The translations under genes were made by a program, and so were the position numbers. 64,000 nucleotides of DNA from Flavobacterium anhuiense. GTDB taxonomy: Bacteria; Bacteroidota; Bacteroidia; Flavobacteriales; Flavobacteriaceae. The stretch covers positions 310,001 to 374,000 of the forward strand of contig NZ_FMVC01000005.1 in the NCBI RefSeq assembly GCF_900101855.1, read 5' to 3'. Below the pieces are notes generated by a model. It was not told the origin of the DNA and ran no database searches. It saw only the letters and a list, made by a program, of their open reading frames with translations. Positions 1 through 9,500 of this stretch are shown piece by piece. Numbering within the stretch: the stretch's first letter is position 1; each line of letters begins with the position of its first letter.

Positions 1-277
1 AATTATTAAAATTAAGACAACAACTTTTTTAAACATAACATTTTTTTTATTGTAATTATTTTTTTATATTTTTTAACAAATCTAATCAAATAGATGTAAT
101 GTAGTGTTAAAATTTAATCTTTTATTTTCAGATTTTAAGCTCTTATGTTATGATTTTTTTTGATGTAATATCTTATGTTTGTCTTTCACTAAAACCGAGC
201 AAATATAAAATACAAATTACTTTTTCTTACCCTTATTTTTATGTCAGATTACAAGTGCCCAAACTTTCTCAACAAAT

Positions 278-1174
278 TTGACACCAGTAGGATGGGAGCA
301 TAACATTTTGTTTAATGCCACAACTCGATATACAGTTACCCGAACAGGACCAGTCGTAGATTTGCCTACCTTGTTTGATGGTGGAATGATGCCCTATTAT
401 ACTTCAACTCCCATTTCTGCATCAAATCCAGTTGTAATACTTATAGAAGGTTTACCAGAAGCTCATACCCAAACAGGAACGTGGGTTGGCTGGACAACAC
501 GTTACTGGCCAGCAAATCGATTTAAGATTGAAGGTTATGATAATGGTTGGGTAACTGTTGTAGATTATTCCTCAACTGACTATGTAGGGTTTAATTTTTC
601 TACTCAAGTTCCTGTTCCTGGAACATATAGAAAACTTCGATTTACATTTTACAATGCTGAAAACAATGGAAATTTAGGTCTTTCCGAGTTATTCTTTATT
701 CACCCCGAAGCTACCCATCCCTATGCAGGATTACTTTCTTACGCGGCAACAAATTGGAAAGATAATGGTTCTAATTTAATTTACAATTTAGGCAATGTAG
801 GTATTGGTGTAAGTTCGCCTCAGAATAAATTGGATGTAAATGGCACCATACATTCTAAAGAGGTAAAAGTCAATATGGAAAATTGGTCTGATTTTGTTTT
901 TAAAGAAGAATATAAACTGCCTACAATTGCTGAAGTTGAAAGGCACATTAAAGAAAAAGGACATTTAGAAAATATTCCAAGCGAAGAAGAAGTTTTGAAA
1001 AACGGAATTAATTTAGGGGAAATGAATGTAAAATTACTACAGAAAATTGAGGAGTTAACCCTGTATGTTATTGATTTGAATAAGAAGGTAAATGATCTTG
1101 AAATAAAAAATGATAAGCTTAAGGAGCAGAATAGCTTTTTGTCAAAAGAGATTAATAATTTAAGGAGGAGATAA
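278..1174 (+). CDS. GIGT-repeat surface protein, 5' end apparently damaged
   Basis: This is a secreted or surface protein of unknown function. The first 150 residues or so resemble a discoidin-like beta domain by eye. One copy of the repeat GNVGIGVSSPQNKLDV follows, and then the type-A C-terminal module (SKEVKV...WSDFVF...LPT...EVE.HI.EKGHLENIPSEEEVL...[19 protein letters not shown]) with a coiled-coil tail. The same module ends four of the seven proteins at 16762-23507, so this is a displaced member of that family. The TTG used here is unlikely to be the true start. In-frame codons back to 209 encode a signal-peptide-like stretch (FFLPLFLCQITSAQ) but contain no ATG. Reading from an ATA at 205 and removing one T from the T-run at 236-240 would give a normal signal peptide. 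It may be a decaying gene or a sequence error. The reading frame from 278 on is sound. Confidence 0.75.
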   Translation: MTPVGWEHNILFNATTRYTVTRTGPVVDLPTLFDGGMMPYYTSTPISASNPVVILIEGLPEAHTQTGTWVGWTTRYWPANRFKIEGYDNGWVTVVDYSSTDYVGFNFSTQVPVPGTYRKLRFTFYNAENNGNLGLSELFFIHPEATHPYAGLLSYAATNWKDNGSNLIYNLGNVGIGVSSPQNKLDVNGTIHSKEVKVNMENWSDFVFKEEYKLPTIAEVERHIKEKGHLENIPSEEEVLKNGINLGEMNVKLLQKIEELTLYVIDLNKKVNDLEIKNDKLKEQNSFLSKEINNLRRR

Positions 1175-1206
1175 AAGTTTTATTTTATTTAGTAAAAATC
1201 ATAATT

Positions 1207-1240
1207 AAAAGCCGCTTCAGAAAAAGTGGCTTTTGTTTTT
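1207..1240 (+). terminator. Rho-independent terminator
   Basis: The arms AAAAGCCGCTT and AAGTGGCTTTT pair around a short A-rich loop and are followed by GTTTTT. The site lies 33 bases after the stop of the GIGT-repeat gene ending at 1174. Confidence 0.75.
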
Positions 1241-1302
1241 ATTAACTCTATAAGGACGGTACGTTTGAACGATATTTTTATAAATAATTCGGATCAAATC
1301 TC

Positions 1303-1713
1303 TTACAACGAAGTTGTCCCATCTATAGAGTATGACTTTCCTTTAATTGAATCTTCAATAAAAAGATTATCTTCAGGAGTCTTATATTCAAAAATTTTTA
1401 TTTGATCGCTAATGTTTCCAAATTTCACCAAATCATTATAAGGTGAATACAATTCTAACTTTTTATTTTTAATTCGTAAAAAAATGCAAAAGTAATTTTC
1501 TGAATCTCCTTTAGGATATATATAAGATGAAGGCATCGAATTACAATTTCCCTCTTGTAATGAAAAATAAATTTTTTCACCACACTTTATTTCATAAAAT
1601 TTAATTCCTTTAAAATTATAGATTCTGGTTACATTATTATTATTTTTTGTAGTGCAACTAAGTATCGTTAATACTAATCCAAATAATAGTATCGCTTTAT
1701 ATTTAATGATCAT
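1303..1713 (-). CDS. Small lipoprotein of unknown function; possible orphan immunity protein
   Basis: A 136-residue protein with a clear lipoprotein signal: basic start, hydrophobic core, and a lipobox LTILSC that puts the lipidated cysteine at residue 20. A short N-rich linker (TTKNNNN) leads into a mature domain of about 110 residues that I do not recognise. It lies on the same strand as the Rhs locus and downstream of it, just past an Rhs gene fragment (1912-2157). In Rhs arrays that position is usually held by an orphan immunity gene, so an immunity role is possible but is inferred from position only. Confidence 0.6.
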   Translation of the reverse strand: MIIKYKAILLFGLVLTILSCTTKNNNNVTRIYNFKGIKFYEIKCGEKIYFSLQEGNCNSMPSSYIYPKGDSENYFCIFLRIKNKKLELYSPYNDLVKFGNISDQIKIFEYKTPEDNLFIEDSIKGKSYSIDGTTSL

Positions 1714-1764
1714 TTCTTTAAAATTTACTTTCTTTTTTTAGGTTTTTCTGGAATAATCCCCGCT

Positions 1765-1836
1765 CTGCAAAGTGTTCTTGTAATAACTTAACAAGTTGTG
1801 CAATCCCGAAAGCTTTCGGGGCTGACTTTGCGCCTT
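1765..1836. repeat. Dispersed intergenic repeat with CCCGAAAGCTTTCGGG palindrome
   Basis: TGCAAAGT at the left and ACTTTGCGCC at the right form imperfect inverted arms around a perfect 16-base palindrome at 1805-1820. The right arm read on the minus strand (GGCGCAAAGTCAG) recurs almost exactly at 62712-62723, and its core GCGCAAAGTCAG recurs at 1977-1988. It looks like a small REP-like element. Its function is unknown. Confidence 0.45.
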
Positions 1837-1911
1837 GCAAACAAATGTAACTACGAATGTTAATACGATAAAGTCTGCAACTTTACAAAAAATTCTAGAA
1901 TAAAAATTCTA

Positions 1912-2157
1912 TTAAGATTTGGAGAGTAAAAGTATGGAGACTTTTGACAGGTCTTTCATATTTAGGCCAAAAAAATGCGCAAAGTCAGAGACATTTGCGC
2001 AGCTTTTCATATGGAGCTCTTCGGAGAGCAGGGTGATGTTTTTATTGGCATCGGAAACCATGTTTCCGTTAAGGTCATAGACATAATCATAGCCTGCAGT
2101 GGCTCCGTCAACGAATCCCAAATCTTTTCGGCTGTTGTCTGTCGCTTTAGCTAGGAC
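1912..2157 (-). pseudogene. Orphan Rhs fragment (duplicated piece of the Rhs gene at 2922-6503)
   Basis: From about 2157 down to 2032 the minus strand nearly repeats part of the full Rhs gene (around 4150-4275). It encodes DYVYDLNGNMVSDANKNITL against DYAYDLNGNMVSDANKNITL there. Similarity stops abruptly at 2032. The rest of the open frame, to 1912, is unrelated and contains an inverted repeat (TGCGCAAA at 1976-1983 and TTTGCGCA at 1994-2001). An ATG-started frame of 69 codons exists, but no complete Rhs repeat unit, core or toxin remains. This is a scrap left by recombination in an Rhs array and is unlikely to be expressed as a functional protein. Confidence 0.7.
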
Positions 2158-2237
2158 AATTTATATCATCACTAACTATGGAACACTATATCGAATTTTT
2201 ATTCATTTTAGCACGTTTAAGAGACTATTAAAACAAA

Positions 2238-2263
2238 AAAGATGAGCATTAATGCCCATCTTT
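2238..2263 (-). terminator. Terminator of the Rhs/immunity operon
   Basis: The arms AAAGATGAGCAT and ATGCCCATCTTT form a hairpin with one mismatch. On the minus strand it is followed by a T-rich run (TTTTGTTTT). It lies about 150 bases after the stop of the putative immunity gene at 2410. Confidence 0.65.
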
Positions 2264-2409
2264 AAATTGTTTTTTAATGATATTTATTTTATTTCAATAG
2301 ATTAGAAATCGAAATTTCATATCACTAACTTTAAAACACTACCCAGTATGGAGAGGTAGAATATTTAAAGCAAAGCAGATTTAATAAATTGCTCATTCGT
2401 CATTATCTT

Positions 2410-2925
2410 TCATTTCTTAGAAGAATCAATACATTTATTAAAAATTTTATCAGCTTCTTTTATTTTTTTTAAAGTAATTTTTTCTAAAAACTCGTTCAAT
2501 TTTTGATCTTTAATTCTGTATGACCAATTAACACTCGAAAGTGAACCTCTATATTCTTTTGAAAAAGGTAATATATCATTAACCTTAAATCCTCCTAATA
2601 AATAGAAATAATCTTTTTCAAAAGAATAACAAACGTAATAGTCACACTCGCACCAAGCAAAGGTTACAACGTTTCCTTTTTCTTCACAGAAAAAGTTACC
2701 TTTTATTTTTATGAAGAGAAATTCATTAGTGCCATAAATTTCATAAGGCATGTTTTTTAAAGAACTTATTTGTGATTCGATATCCTTAAAGCCATGTTTG
2801 CTTATCGTAAATGTTTTTGCTTTATAAATTATAGACATTGTATCAATATCTTTTTTTTGAATATCTACTTGCGAGAAAACAAGTGCCGGAAATATAAATA
2901 ATATAATTAAAATTAACTTTTTCAT
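2410..2925 (-). CDS. Putative immunity protein to the Rhs toxin tip
   Basis: A 171-residue exported protein. It has a standard signal peptide (MKKLILIILFIFPALVFSQ) and a mature domain with several cysteines (FFCEE, WCECDYYVC) that I cannot assign to a named family. Its ATG overlaps the TGA of the Rhs gene in an ATGA junction, so the two are translationally coupled. A small gene fused in this way to the end of an Rhs/polymorphic toxin gene is normally the cognate immunity gene. Export suggests it neutralises a toxin that acts in the periplasm or envelope, which would fit a secreted peptidase tip. Function is inferred from position; the reading frame is certain. Confidence 0.7.
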   Translation of the reverse strand: MKKLILIILFIFPALVFSQVDIQKKDIDTMSIIYKAKTFTISKHGFKDIESQISSLKNMPYEIYGTNEFLFIKIKGNFFCEEKGNVVTFAWCECDYYVCYSFEKDYFYLLGGFKVNDILPFSKEYRGSLSSVNWSYRIKDQKLNEFLEKITLKKIKEADKIFNKCIDSSKK

Positions 2926-5900
2926 TTGTCTGATTTAAAATCTTTATTAGTATACTCGTCAGCTCTTTGTCCAGATGGATCGTTGTTTTTATGGCCGTCG
3001 TGTTTTTGTAAATTAATTTTATTGTTTATCAACCATTCATAATATGATTGAGTATTTTCAATTATATAATCGGCATGACCGAATTCATGTTTGCTTACTT
3101 CTAAAGTTGTTCGATCTCCCGAAGGGGTATTTCCAGTTACAATCGTAGTTGAATTAGAGCCAAATGATGATCTTAAACTAACATTTTTTGGATCTGAATT
3201 TTCGAAAGAGGTATTGTTTTGACCATCGTTATTATGTATATAGTCACTGGATTGCCAGTATATATCAACGCTTAAAGAATTCATTTTATTATACAGTTCT
3301 GGAGCTTCCTTTTTTAATTCATTTATTTTATCATTAGTTTTTTTAGACTGAATATCGAGTTCTTTAGATTCTTTTGTTAATGATTTTATCTCTTTCTGCA
3401 TGTTTTTATAGCTCTTAAATTGACTGTCTGTCAATTTTTTCTTCAATTTACTTTCTGAAAGACCTGAAAGATTCATTTTAGCTAATTGTGATTCAATATA
3501 TTGATTTTTTGTTTTTATTTTTTCGTCAATCTCTTTTTTCTTTACTTGATCACCATTAATTATTTCCATTCCATTTGGATCTAAAAAGTATACAGGATTA
3601 TTTAAAGAATAGGTATACATTGATAAATTAGAATATTTCTCCGCTAGTGGGTCAATGTTCATCCAACGACCAAGTGCAGGGTCATAATTACGAGCCCCAT
3701 AGTCGTAAAAATTCAGCTGATTGCCTCCAATGCTTTCATCTTGAAGCTCCTTACCATTGTACTTATACTTTAAAGCGCTGTTTGTTGAGGCGATTGCACC
3801 ATTGTAACCCATATGCTTCATTCCGAAAGGATAGTAATTGTTCTCCTCCTGAATATTCAGGTTCTTGTCGTAGCTCAGACGTATGTTGCCCAAATGGTCC
3901 TTGTACTGGTAAACGTATTTGTATGCGCCTGCAGATGGCTCAACATAACCTTCTGCGGTTGGGAAAAACTTCATCACCCCGTTTTCGTACTGGTATCCTC
4001 CCAGATAATCGGTTGTTATAGCAGCCTTTCCTGTTTCGCTCACAATCTTTTTCAATTTCTGCCCTTGCGCATTGTAAATATAGGCAATATTTCCGCTTGC
4101 CGCAAAAGTTACCTTTACGGGAAGGTTCATATGGTTGTAAGTTATTAACGTAATATTTTTATTGGCATCGGATACCATGTTTCCGTTAAGGTCATAGGCA
4201 TAGTCATCGCCTGCATTGGCTCCGTCAATGAATCCCAAATCCTTGCGGCTGCTGTCTGTCACTCTGGCCAGCTGGTTGCCGTTTCCAGAATAGGCGTAAG
4301 ACAGATTGTCGATCGGCTGCACGGCTTCGCTGCTGCCGTTGCGCGTAAGGGCTGTGATGTTTCCGTTTTTGTCGTACCACAGAGATTCATTGTAGGCATT
4401 GCTCACAGCGCCCGCTTTTACGGATATGCTTTCCTTTAGGCGGTTCAGATTGTCGTATCTGTAGCCGTATCCGCGCAGTATTCCGTTATCCGAATTGGTT
4501 GCCCATTGGGTCTCGGAGATGTTTCCGTTGTAGAGCGCCGCTGCGCCGCTAGCTGCAGACGGGCTGCTGTAATTGATCTTAAAGGCAAAGAGATCCTTAG
4601 GGTCTCCAGGCTTTGCAAGAGAAGACACATCGTTGATTCCCGCCAGCCATCCGCGGATGTTATAGCTGTAATTGACATTCTGGGCACTGTTTCCTACCTT
4701 TTTGGAAATGAGCTGCCCCAGCTCGTCATAGGCGTTCTCGGCAATAACCTCGACTGTCCCGCCATTTATCTGATGGGTCTGCACCAGAAGGCGGTCCTGC
4801 GCGGAGTAGATGAAGCCGTCTCTCGTGGTAAGCTCGGCATCGGAAGCCGTTCTTTTATGCCTTGTGATGCTGTATTCCGTTTTGCCCGAAAAATCAAGTT
4901 TGGTGTCGGTACAGGTGTATCCTCCCAGATGGTTTGATGTCCATACCCTCACCGGCCTTGCCTTATCGTCATAGATTGTGGTTGAGGTTTCTCCCAAGGC
5001 TTCGGCGCTTGAAGTGAGCACCCTTGTCCATGATCCCGATGCGAGACCCTTAACCTGAGGGGATATGTTCTGGCCTTCCAGCATTGCAGGCACTGCGGCA
5101 GCGCCAGGGAAAGCGTAAGTGTCGTAATAGCTTACCGAAAGGAGCCTGAAAGATGCAGGAGCCACAGCATTGGTGTAATGGGCAGGCACTCCGTCCAGGG
5201 TTCCCGAAGCGGTTCTTGCTTCGTTTATGGCAGATGCGCCGTTCTGCGCAGCCTGCAGTGCGACTCTTCCCGCAGCATCAGCCGAGGCATGCTGCGCCCA
5301 TCCGGTATAGACTGCGCGGCCGAAAGCATCGTATTTGGTGATGGTCCATCCCGTGCCGTTCCCATCAGGGAAAGGGGAATTGGCAGGCCCTGTGGCCACA
5401 ATTCGGTCCAATTTGTCATAGACCATAAACTCCCACTGTTTTCCCGGAAGCTTCTTCTCAGCCAGCCTGTTTCTGTAGTCGTATCTGTACTGGTAGCACA
5501 GATCGTTTAAGAGCGTCTGCGTTCCGTTATTGATCACAGCCGAAAAAGCGCTTCCAGCCTGAGCATGGAAGCCCGGCAGAAGGGTGATTGAGTTTGAGGC
5601 TGTGAGGTTCAGGGTCTGTCCCGGCGCCACAACAGCCGTAGAGGCGATGTCGGCCTGAATGCCTTGAGAACCGTCAATGAGGTCGGAAGCCTTAGGCGGA
5701 ATCACATAGGTGAGGTTTCCGTAGATGTCGTATACGTAATAGGTGTCGTGCTTGGCCTGCGCATCGTAGGTTCTTTTCAGGATGATCTGCCCTTCCTTGT
5801 TTTTAAACTCAACGGCCGATCCGTTGGCTTCAAGCGGAGCCGCGGCCGTATTCTCGTCATAGGTTACGGTTTTATAGAGCTCATTGGCGCTGTAGTAGCC

Positions 5901-6503
5901 ATTGGCGACAAGGGAAATGCCATACAGTCCGGATGCTGCATTCCATTGCGTGGCGGCAGAGAAGAGCCTCACCTCATTGGCCGCATTGGTCTGGTAGTCC
6001 ATTTTTATTTCATGCCCCGAACCCGAATACCAAGCGTTTCCGGGAGCTGCCTGCTTGAGCACGCGGCTGAGCGGAGAAGCCTCAAGCTCCTTTCTGCTGA
6101 ATGGGTATGAGGTGGCCTCCATGGCGGGATTTCCGTTAAGGGCCGGATTTGGATTTGCATAGTAGGAAGACTGTTTGGCTTTGGCCGAAGGGTCAAAAGC
6201 CATGTCTGCGGTTTCCGTCTTAAACGGCAGGTATTCTTCCGCCTGCCTTCCGAAGCCGTCATATTCTATATGGGTGATGATGTCTTTCCCAGAAGCCGAC
6301 TGCTGCGAGGCATTCTGCTGCACGGGCCTTCCCAGACCGTCAAAATAGGTCGTGCTCTGGGATGCCTGCTGGATGGTGGGCGATGTGATAAGCGAGGCGC
6401 TCGGCACCTTATATTTTACTGTTTTTATGTAGTTTTCGCTCTGGGTCTGGCCTATTGCCAATATAGGGAACAGAGCCAAAAGGAATTTTATTGCGTTTTT
6501 CAT
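2922..6503 (-). CDS. Rhs/YD-repeat polymorphic toxin with zinc-peptidase-like tip
   Basis: 1193 residues. A signal peptide (MKNAIKFLLALFPILAIGQ) is followed by a DUF6443-like N-terminal region (TTYFDGLGRPVQQ), many YD repeats, and an inserted segment containing ITLLPGFHAQAGSAFSA near residue 310. The Rhs-associated core (DHLGNIRLSYD...YKYNGKELQDE...YDYGARNYDPALGRWMNIDPLAE...SLNNPVYFLDPNGM) ends near residue 979. The remaining 214 residues are a variable tip: a charged coiled-coil stretch, then KHEFGH with HEFGH at 1139-1143, a HExxH zinc-peptidase motif. RADEYTN near the end may supply a further ligand. The YD and core part is visibly more GC-rich than the AT-rich tip (2925-3566), as expected when tips are exchanged. 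It lies 15 bases after a YD-repeat partner and overlaps the immunity candidate. Peptidase activity is inferred from the motif. Confidence 0.9.
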   Translation of the reverse strand: MKNAIKFLLALFPILAIGQTQSENYIKTVKYKVPSASLITSPTIQQASQSTTYFDGLGRPVQQNASQQSASGKDIITHIEYDGFGRQAEEYLPFKTETADMAFDPSAKAKQSSYYANPNPALNGNPAMEATSYPFSRKELEASPLSRVLKQAAPGNAWYSGSGHEIKMDYQTNAANEVRLFSAATQWNAASGLYGISLVANGYYSANELYKTVTYDENTAAAPLEANGSAVEFKNKEGQIILKRTYDAQAKHDTYYVYDIYGNLTYVIPPKASDLIDGSQGIQADIASTAVVAPGQTLNLTASNSITLLPGFHAQAGSAFSAVINNGTQTLLNDLCYQYRYDYRNRLAEKKLPGKQWEFMVYDKLDRIVATGPANSPFPDGNGTGWTITKYDAFGRAVYTGWAQHASADAAGRVALQAAQNGASAINEARTASGTLDGVPAHYTNAVAPASFRLLSVSYYDTYAFPGAAAVPAMLEGQNISPQVKGLASGSWTRVLTSSAEALGETSTTIYDDKARPVRVWTSNHLGGYTCTDTKLDFSGKTEYSITRHKRTASDAELTTRDGFIYSAQDRLLVQTHQINGGTVEVIAENAYDELGQLISKKVGNSAQNVNYSYNIRGWLAGINDVSSLAKPGDPKDLFAFKINYSSPSAASGAAALYNGNISETQWATNSDNGILRGYGYRYDNLNRLKESISVKAGAVSNAYNESLWYDKNGNITALTRNGSSEAVQPIDNLSYAYSGNGNQLARVTDSSRKDLGFIDGANAGDDYAYDLNGNMVSDANKNITLITYNHMNLPVKVTFAASGNIAYIYNAQGQKLKKIVSETGKAAITTDYLGGYQYENGVMKFFPTAEGYVEPSAGAYKYVYQYKDHLGNIRLSYDKNLNIQEENNYYPFGMKHMGYNGAIASTNSALKYKYNGKELQDESIGGNQLNFYDYGARNYDPALGRWMNIDPLAEKYSNLSMYTYSLNNPVYFLDPNGMEIINGDQVKKKEIDEKIKTKNQYIESQLAKMNLSGLSESKLKKKLTDSQFKSYKNMQKEIKSLTKESKELDIQSKKTNDKINELKKEAPELYNKMNSLSVDIYWQSSDYIHNNDGQNNTSFENSDPKNVSLRSSFGSNSTTIVTGNTPSGDRTTLEVSKHEFGHADYIIENTQSYYEWLINNKINLQKHDGHKNNDPSGQRADEYTNKDFKSDK

Positions 6504-6518
6504 GATGCTTTGGTCCGG

Positions 6519-9500
6519 TTAGTTTTTATAATGGTACTGGTTCTCTGAAAGGATGTTTCCTGCATTGTCCCTTACGGATTCTAGCCTTCCGAAGCTGTCG
6601 TAGGTGTAGGTGGTTTTATCTCCTTTAGGATCTGTGATGGTGCTTACTCCGACAAGCGGAATATGGGTATAAGTTGAAATCATGCAATTAGCAAAGGCGC
6701 CATTGTTTCGTAAAGCATCTATGCCTGCTAGATTAGTCTCGTTTAGATTGTTTATGCTTGAAACGCCTAAAGCAGATGCAATTTGGGAAGCTGTTGCGTT
6801 TTCGATCTTAGCAATCGGAAGGGTTTGGTTATACCCCCAAATTATAGAAACAGGATTTCCATTTTCTATTGTATATTGAGTAATATTACCAAAGGTGTCA
6901 TAGGTTTGATAAGTTACTTTTTTCTCCAATTGGTCAGGAACAACATTTCCTTTTTTAGTATAGATATATTGAGGTAATATATTTGGCTGATTAACTATTG
7001 AAGATGGAAAACTGCCATATTTGGTTCTCTTTTCTGATAATTTATTTGCCCCCTTAAAGGATTCTTGTTTTAATGGAATTCCAATCATGTTTTTTGCAAG
7101 GAGTTCATTTCTGAAAGGTTCATTTGTCATTTCAGCATCTTGCGCGTAGTAATATTTAGTTTCTAATGTTTCTCCTTTCGAGTTAACATTTGTTTGCGAT
7201 GATAATTGTATGCTTGTTGGAGTTGAATTGTAAAAATAATTTTCTGATTGAACAACACTATTGCCTCCAAAATAGTCTATTATTGTTTTAGATTTTAATT
7301 TATCAAAACCAGTATAAATTTTAAAATAAGGTATTATGGTCTGAGGGTTACTATTGTTTTCTATACCATACTTATTGATTTGAGGGATACCATAAAAAAG
7401 CATCGGTGTTACTTTTGAAAATATTCCTGGATGTGGTACATACATAGGATAAATGTGTTTTGAAACTCCTGATTGAGGAAGACAAAAAGCGTTTCGATCA
7501 ATTAACTGATAATTAATATCGTCAACATAGCCCATGTTTTTTTCTATTTGATCTCCGTAATAGGTGTATTGCTCTTCTTTTATTGCTGTTCCATTGTTAT
7601 AGAATAGTTTTTTTAATAGTTTCCCTCTGTGCCAATCTTTAGGTTCTTGTTCTCTTAAATCATCAAATATTGGTATTTCTGAAAATTTAGGCTCAACCCA
7701 ACTAAAGTAACTGCTTTCTTTAATTTCTTTTTTAGTGGTATTGTCAAAATCAATTTGATCAACTTTCGTATAACCAACGTTTGAGCTCGATGTTTTGTAT
7801 AGTGATAATGTTGAAGAGGAAGATAATTTAATTCCTAAGTTATGTGAGCCTGAACCTGGTTCTGTGCCAGGAGAATAAATAGAGATATATTCAGCATAAC
7901 AAGGTACGTTCATCATTTTTCCTGAAGTGATATTATTGTCATCCTGATATTTGAAATTAGTTGTATATTTTGGGCCATTTGAAGTGTCATTTGTATATGT
8001 TTGAATATTTTTTATTCTTAATCCTCCTACATGAACATCATCTCTAACTTTATCTCTATATCTTAAAGTAAAGCTTGTATTATGGTAAAAATTATAATCA
8101 TTAGGACTTGATAACAAATAATTTTGAGTAACAACTATTTTTATTCGATAAGCACCTTTTCCTCCTACATCAAAATAGCTTTGGATATTACCTGATGTAT
8201 TTTCATTTTTAGAGATAGTACCATAATATTTAATGTCTGTGAAAGTACCATCACTCTGTTTTTGCTGTAAGTAAAACTGAACATTGTTAAATTCAGCATT
8301 TATTGTAGAAGGAACTTTGAATGGTAGGTTTGAAGATATTATGACACCAGCCTCGGCACCTTTTAAAGACGAACTGTAAATAGTTGTTTCTAATTCGTTA
8401 CTATAAAAAGTTTTGTTAAAGCTGTTTGTAGAACTTGGTGCTGGATAAAAGTTTTTTAAATCATATCCAGAAACTGAGAATGAAAAATTTCTTACTGAGT
8501 ATCGCTCATCTGAAATAGCGTCATAGTAAATACCAGTTGTAGGATTTGTTAAAGCTACATGATTCTCATAATTATAATATTTGGAGCCTCCTTCTGGAAA
8601 TTTAATACTTTTTAATGAAAAGGTTTTAGTGTATAAAGTATCAATATTTCTATTGAAGCCATAGTCACTATCTACAGTGTATGCCTGTGGCAATAAATTT
8701 TTAGGAAAAAGAGAGTTATTGGTTACTTTACCATTAAAGTATCCCCAATGATCCTGTGCTTTTGAATATTTAGAAGGTATTTTGTCAAATAAATAATAAT
8801 CAAAATTATAATTTTCAACAACTGTATTTTTTGAATCATAAAATTTGACAGCGTCAAGTCTTAATCTCTTATCGACAGCATCCTGACCGAATAAATTGCT
8901 ATTTGCATTAAAATAAGTTTGAACAAATTCTATTCTCTTAATAAGATTGTTTAATTTATCATAAACTTTAATTTCCTGTAATTTTTTTGCTCCTGTTTGA
9001 AGATCAATTCTATCTCCATATGTGAAATTAATTTTACCTGAGGGAAAGGTTATTTCAGATATCAATTGTTCAATGTTATTTGTCACAGTTGATTCATATG
9101 ATGAGCCATTAATTTCATTTGTGCTCATCGTTAATATCTGCGTTGTTTGATTAGAAAGATTTGTATATAAGTTATAACGAGCCGTTAAGTAAGTGTATAT
9201 AATTTCTTTGCTATTTGGGGAGATTATTTTCTTCAATTGCCATGACTGGTCAAATGGTGTACCACCATATGTACTAATAGCAGAGCGACCATCTTTACCT
9301 AAAATTAGATTATATCCATTAGGGAGTTTTATATTAAAGTTATCTAAAAAGTATCCTGCAGATGCTATTGGGCTTACCTCATAATTAATGCTGATGTCAT
9401 CTAAGGGAAAGGTTATAAATTTTTTCAATTCTTGGTTAAACATAAATTTTCCGCTGTGTCCAAAAAAACTATAAAAGAAATCATCGGGACGCATGTCTGC

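Noticed and set aside
3647..6548. Several open frames on the strand opposite the Rhs gene (for example 3647-4021, 4506-4937, 5664-6110)
   Set aside because: They lie inside a strongly supported gene, have no recognisable motifs or spacing, and are the usual mirror frames in a GC-richer region.
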